Below are positions 14,586 through 15,809 of a stretch of DNA of 15,809 nucleotides, piece by piece. The number at the start of each line of letters is the position of its first letter. The stretch's first letter is position 1. The stretch comes from Pseudorhodobacter antarcticus (lineage in GTDB: Bacteria; Pseudomonadota; Alphaproteobacteria; Rhodobacterales; Rhodobacteraceae): contig CAMAWZ010000020.1 of assembly GCA_945861995.1 (NCBI GenBank), positions 1 through 15,809 of the forward strand, written 5' to 3'. A model generated the notes under the pieces. The model was not told where the DNA came from and did not search any database. It saw only the letters and a list, made by a program, of their open reading frames with translations. The position numbers and the translations under genes were made by a program.

Positions 14586-15636
14586 GTACCTGTTGGCCTC
14601 TGGCCTTGTTTTGGGGGCCGTACTTGCTTTTTCACCTGCGCTCAATGCGCAGGTGAAAGAGGTTCAGGTTACGGCAAAAGCAGAAACCAATTCTATCATT
14701 GGCGATGCAGACGACCCTGCCATTTGGGTCAGCCCCATCGATCCTGCCGCCAGTTTGGTTTTGGGAACAGACAAGTATAATGGTATGCATGTGTACGATC
14801 TAAAGGGCGCGGAAGTGGCCTATTTCAACGATGGCGCGGTCAATAACGTTGATCTGCGCGAGTTTACGCTGGCGGGCCGCACCGTTTGGCTTGCCTCGGC
14901 GACCGAACGCGATAACGAAGACATCGTTTTTTATGTTATTGAAGCAGCTGGCAAAATCGACCGCGCCACGCCGCACGCCTTCCCCGCTATGCCCGACACA
15001 ACCGAACGGGTGCGCAATATCTACGGCCACGCCATGGCGCGCGATCCTGCGACGGGGCGGGTCTGGACGCTGACGAACTATAAGTCGGGTCACATCGTGC
15101 AATACGAAGTCATCGACGACAATGGTCAGCTAAAGCTGGAATTTACCCGCATGTTCAAAGTGGCAACCCAGCCCGAAGGCATTGTGGCAGACGATACGGC
15201 TGGCCATATCTATGTGGGCGAGGAAGACGCTGGCATTTGGCGCTTTCCGATGCTGCCCGAAGATGGCGATGCCGTGACACAAATCGCAGCGATTCCTTCG
15301 GATTGTTTTCCCAAGGACGATATCGAAGGCTTGGCCATTTATGACGGGGCAGATGCTCGGTATCTGGTCGTTTCGGCACAAGGCATCCATCGTGCAGCGT
15401 TTATTCCGCTGAAAGGCGAAGAAGTGCTGCCTTGCGTTGGTTTGGCTGAAATCGCATCCAGCGGCACGATTGACGGCGTTTCGGAAACCGATGGTTTGGA
15501 CGTTGTTTCAACCCCTCTTGGGCCGGATTACCCCGAAGGGATGCTTGTGATGATGGACGACCAAAACGAAGACCTGCAAACCAACTTCAAGTATATCTCC
15601 TTTGCGGATGTAAAATTGGAATTAGGCTTGGAGTAG
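14575..15636 (+). CDS. Beta-propeller phytase (3-phytase), secreted
   Basis: The 353-residue product has a signal peptide (MKTKYLLASGLVLGAVLAFS...ALNA) and then the beta-propeller phytase pattern from end to end. It includes DADDPAIWVSP (44-54), LGTDKYNGMHVYDLKG, NNVDLRE (90-96), TQPEGIVADDTAGHIYVGEE (198-217) running into DAGIWR, DDIEGLAIY (248-256), and DGLDVVSTPLGPDYPEGMLV near the end. These Asp/Glu-rich loops bind the Ca2+ ions that hold phytate. The family hydrolyses myo-inositol hexakisphosphate stepwise to lower inositol phosphates outside the cytoplasm, and about 350 residues is the normal length. The TTG start and 11-base overlap with the preceding gene point to translational coupling. 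The divergent operon with an IMPase-family enzyme and a transporter fits further use of the products. Confidence 0.93.
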   Translation: MKTKYLLASGLVLGAVLAFSPALNAQVKEVQVTAKAETNSIIGDADDPAIWVSPIDPAASLVLGTDKYNGMHVYDLKGAEVAYFNDGAVNNVDLREFTLAGRTVWLASATERDNEDIVFYVIEAAGKIDRATPHAFPAMPDTTERVRNIYGHAMARDPATGRVWTLTNYKSGHIVQYEVIDDNGQLKLEFTRMFKVATQPEGIVADDTAGHIYVGEEDAGIWRFPMLPEDGDAVTQIAAIPSDCFPKDDIEGLAIYDGADARYLVVSAQGIHRAAFIPLKGEEVLPCVGLAEIASSGTIDGVSETDGLDVVSTPLGPDYPEGMLVMMDDQNEDLQTNFKYISFADVKLELGLE

Positions 15637-15649
15637 GATCACAGTTCTT

Positions 15650-15687
15650 TCTTTATGCCCAAAGGCCTGTGCCGTTGGGCATAAAGA
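15650..15687 (+). terminator. Strong hairpin after the phytase gene
   Basis: TCTTTATGCCCAA (15650-15662) pairs perfectly with TTGGGCATAAAGA (15675-15687): a 13-base-pair stem with a 12-base loop, starting 13 bases past the stop. No T-run follows on the plus strand, so it may act as a transcript-stabilising hairpin or a factor-assisted terminator. Confidence 0.55.
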
Positions 15688-15753
15688 CCACGGTAAAAAC
15701 GCGTTAACACAAGCCAGCTCTGAAAAACCCTCATAGCATCGATCACGACAACC

Positions 15754-15768
15754 GAAACACTGTGTTTC
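15754..15768. repeat. Short inverted repeat near the right edge
   Basis: GAAACAC and GTGTTTC flank a single T. ACCGAA (15751-15756) and TTCGGT (15783-15788) form a second, overlapping dyad. They may belong to the control region of a gene beyond the window. No gene is visible from 15637 to the end. Confidence 0.3.
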
Positions 15769-15809
15769 ACCCGTAAAACAGGTTCGGTGATAACATAGCA
15801 TATGGGCCA

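Noticed and set aside
1..15809. CRISPR array, tRNA, rRNA, riboswitch or toxin-antitoxin pair
   Set aside because: No regularly spaced repeats, no cloverleaf with a CCA end, no rRNA segments and no convincing small two-gene pair were found on reading both strands.

Overview
The window looks like a chromosomal stretch from an alphaproteobacterium, most likely Rhodobacteraceae (Roseobacter-like). This rests on protein flavour (AfuA/FbpB-type ABC operon, YaeQ, small secreted proteins typical of the group), moderately high GC and compact ATGA-overlapping operons. No tRNA, rRNA or CRISPR array was seen. The taxonomic call is inference.

Left part (1-5105). A minus-strand cluster holds the start of a secreted protein (1-179, runs off the window), a two-heme c-type cytochrome of the RoxA/peroxidase-like kind (193-2010) and, just upstream, a wrecked catalase-family gene (2045-2546) with in-frame stops. 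Next come yaeQ (minus), a 500-base stretch without a recognisable gene, a family-2 glycosyltransferase (plus) and a small secreted protein (minus) with a clear hairpin terminator.

Middle (5106-7141). This is a decayed accessory zone. A sugar-phosphate isomerase/epimerase-like TIM-barrel gene is cut off after about 165 residues where it meets the remains of an IS3-family insertion sequence. The IS has lost its left part; its transposase carries two in-frame stops, and its right inverted repeat is still visible. A short ORF with a very good ribosome binding site follows, downstream of the LacI gene.

Right part (7142-15636), the most interesting. A six-gene minus-strand operon encodes, in transcription order, a fused two-domain ABC permease, an ABC ATPase, a periplasmic binding protein, an inositol-monophosphatase-family enzyme, a dual-specificity-type (CX5R) phosphatase and a LacI-family regulator. 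Four of the five junctions overlap or abut. Divergent from it across a roughly 300-base control region with two palindromes is a two-gene plus-strand unit: an unknown secreted protein, then a beta-propeller phytase whose TTG start lies inside the upstream gene. I read the whole as a candidate phytate/inositol-phosphate scavenging system. The exported phytase would release lower inositol phosphates, the ABC transporter would import a phosphorylated product, and the two cytoplasmic phosphatases would strip phosphate, under LacI control. The individual families are well supported by motifs; the joint function, the transported substrate and the effector are inferred.
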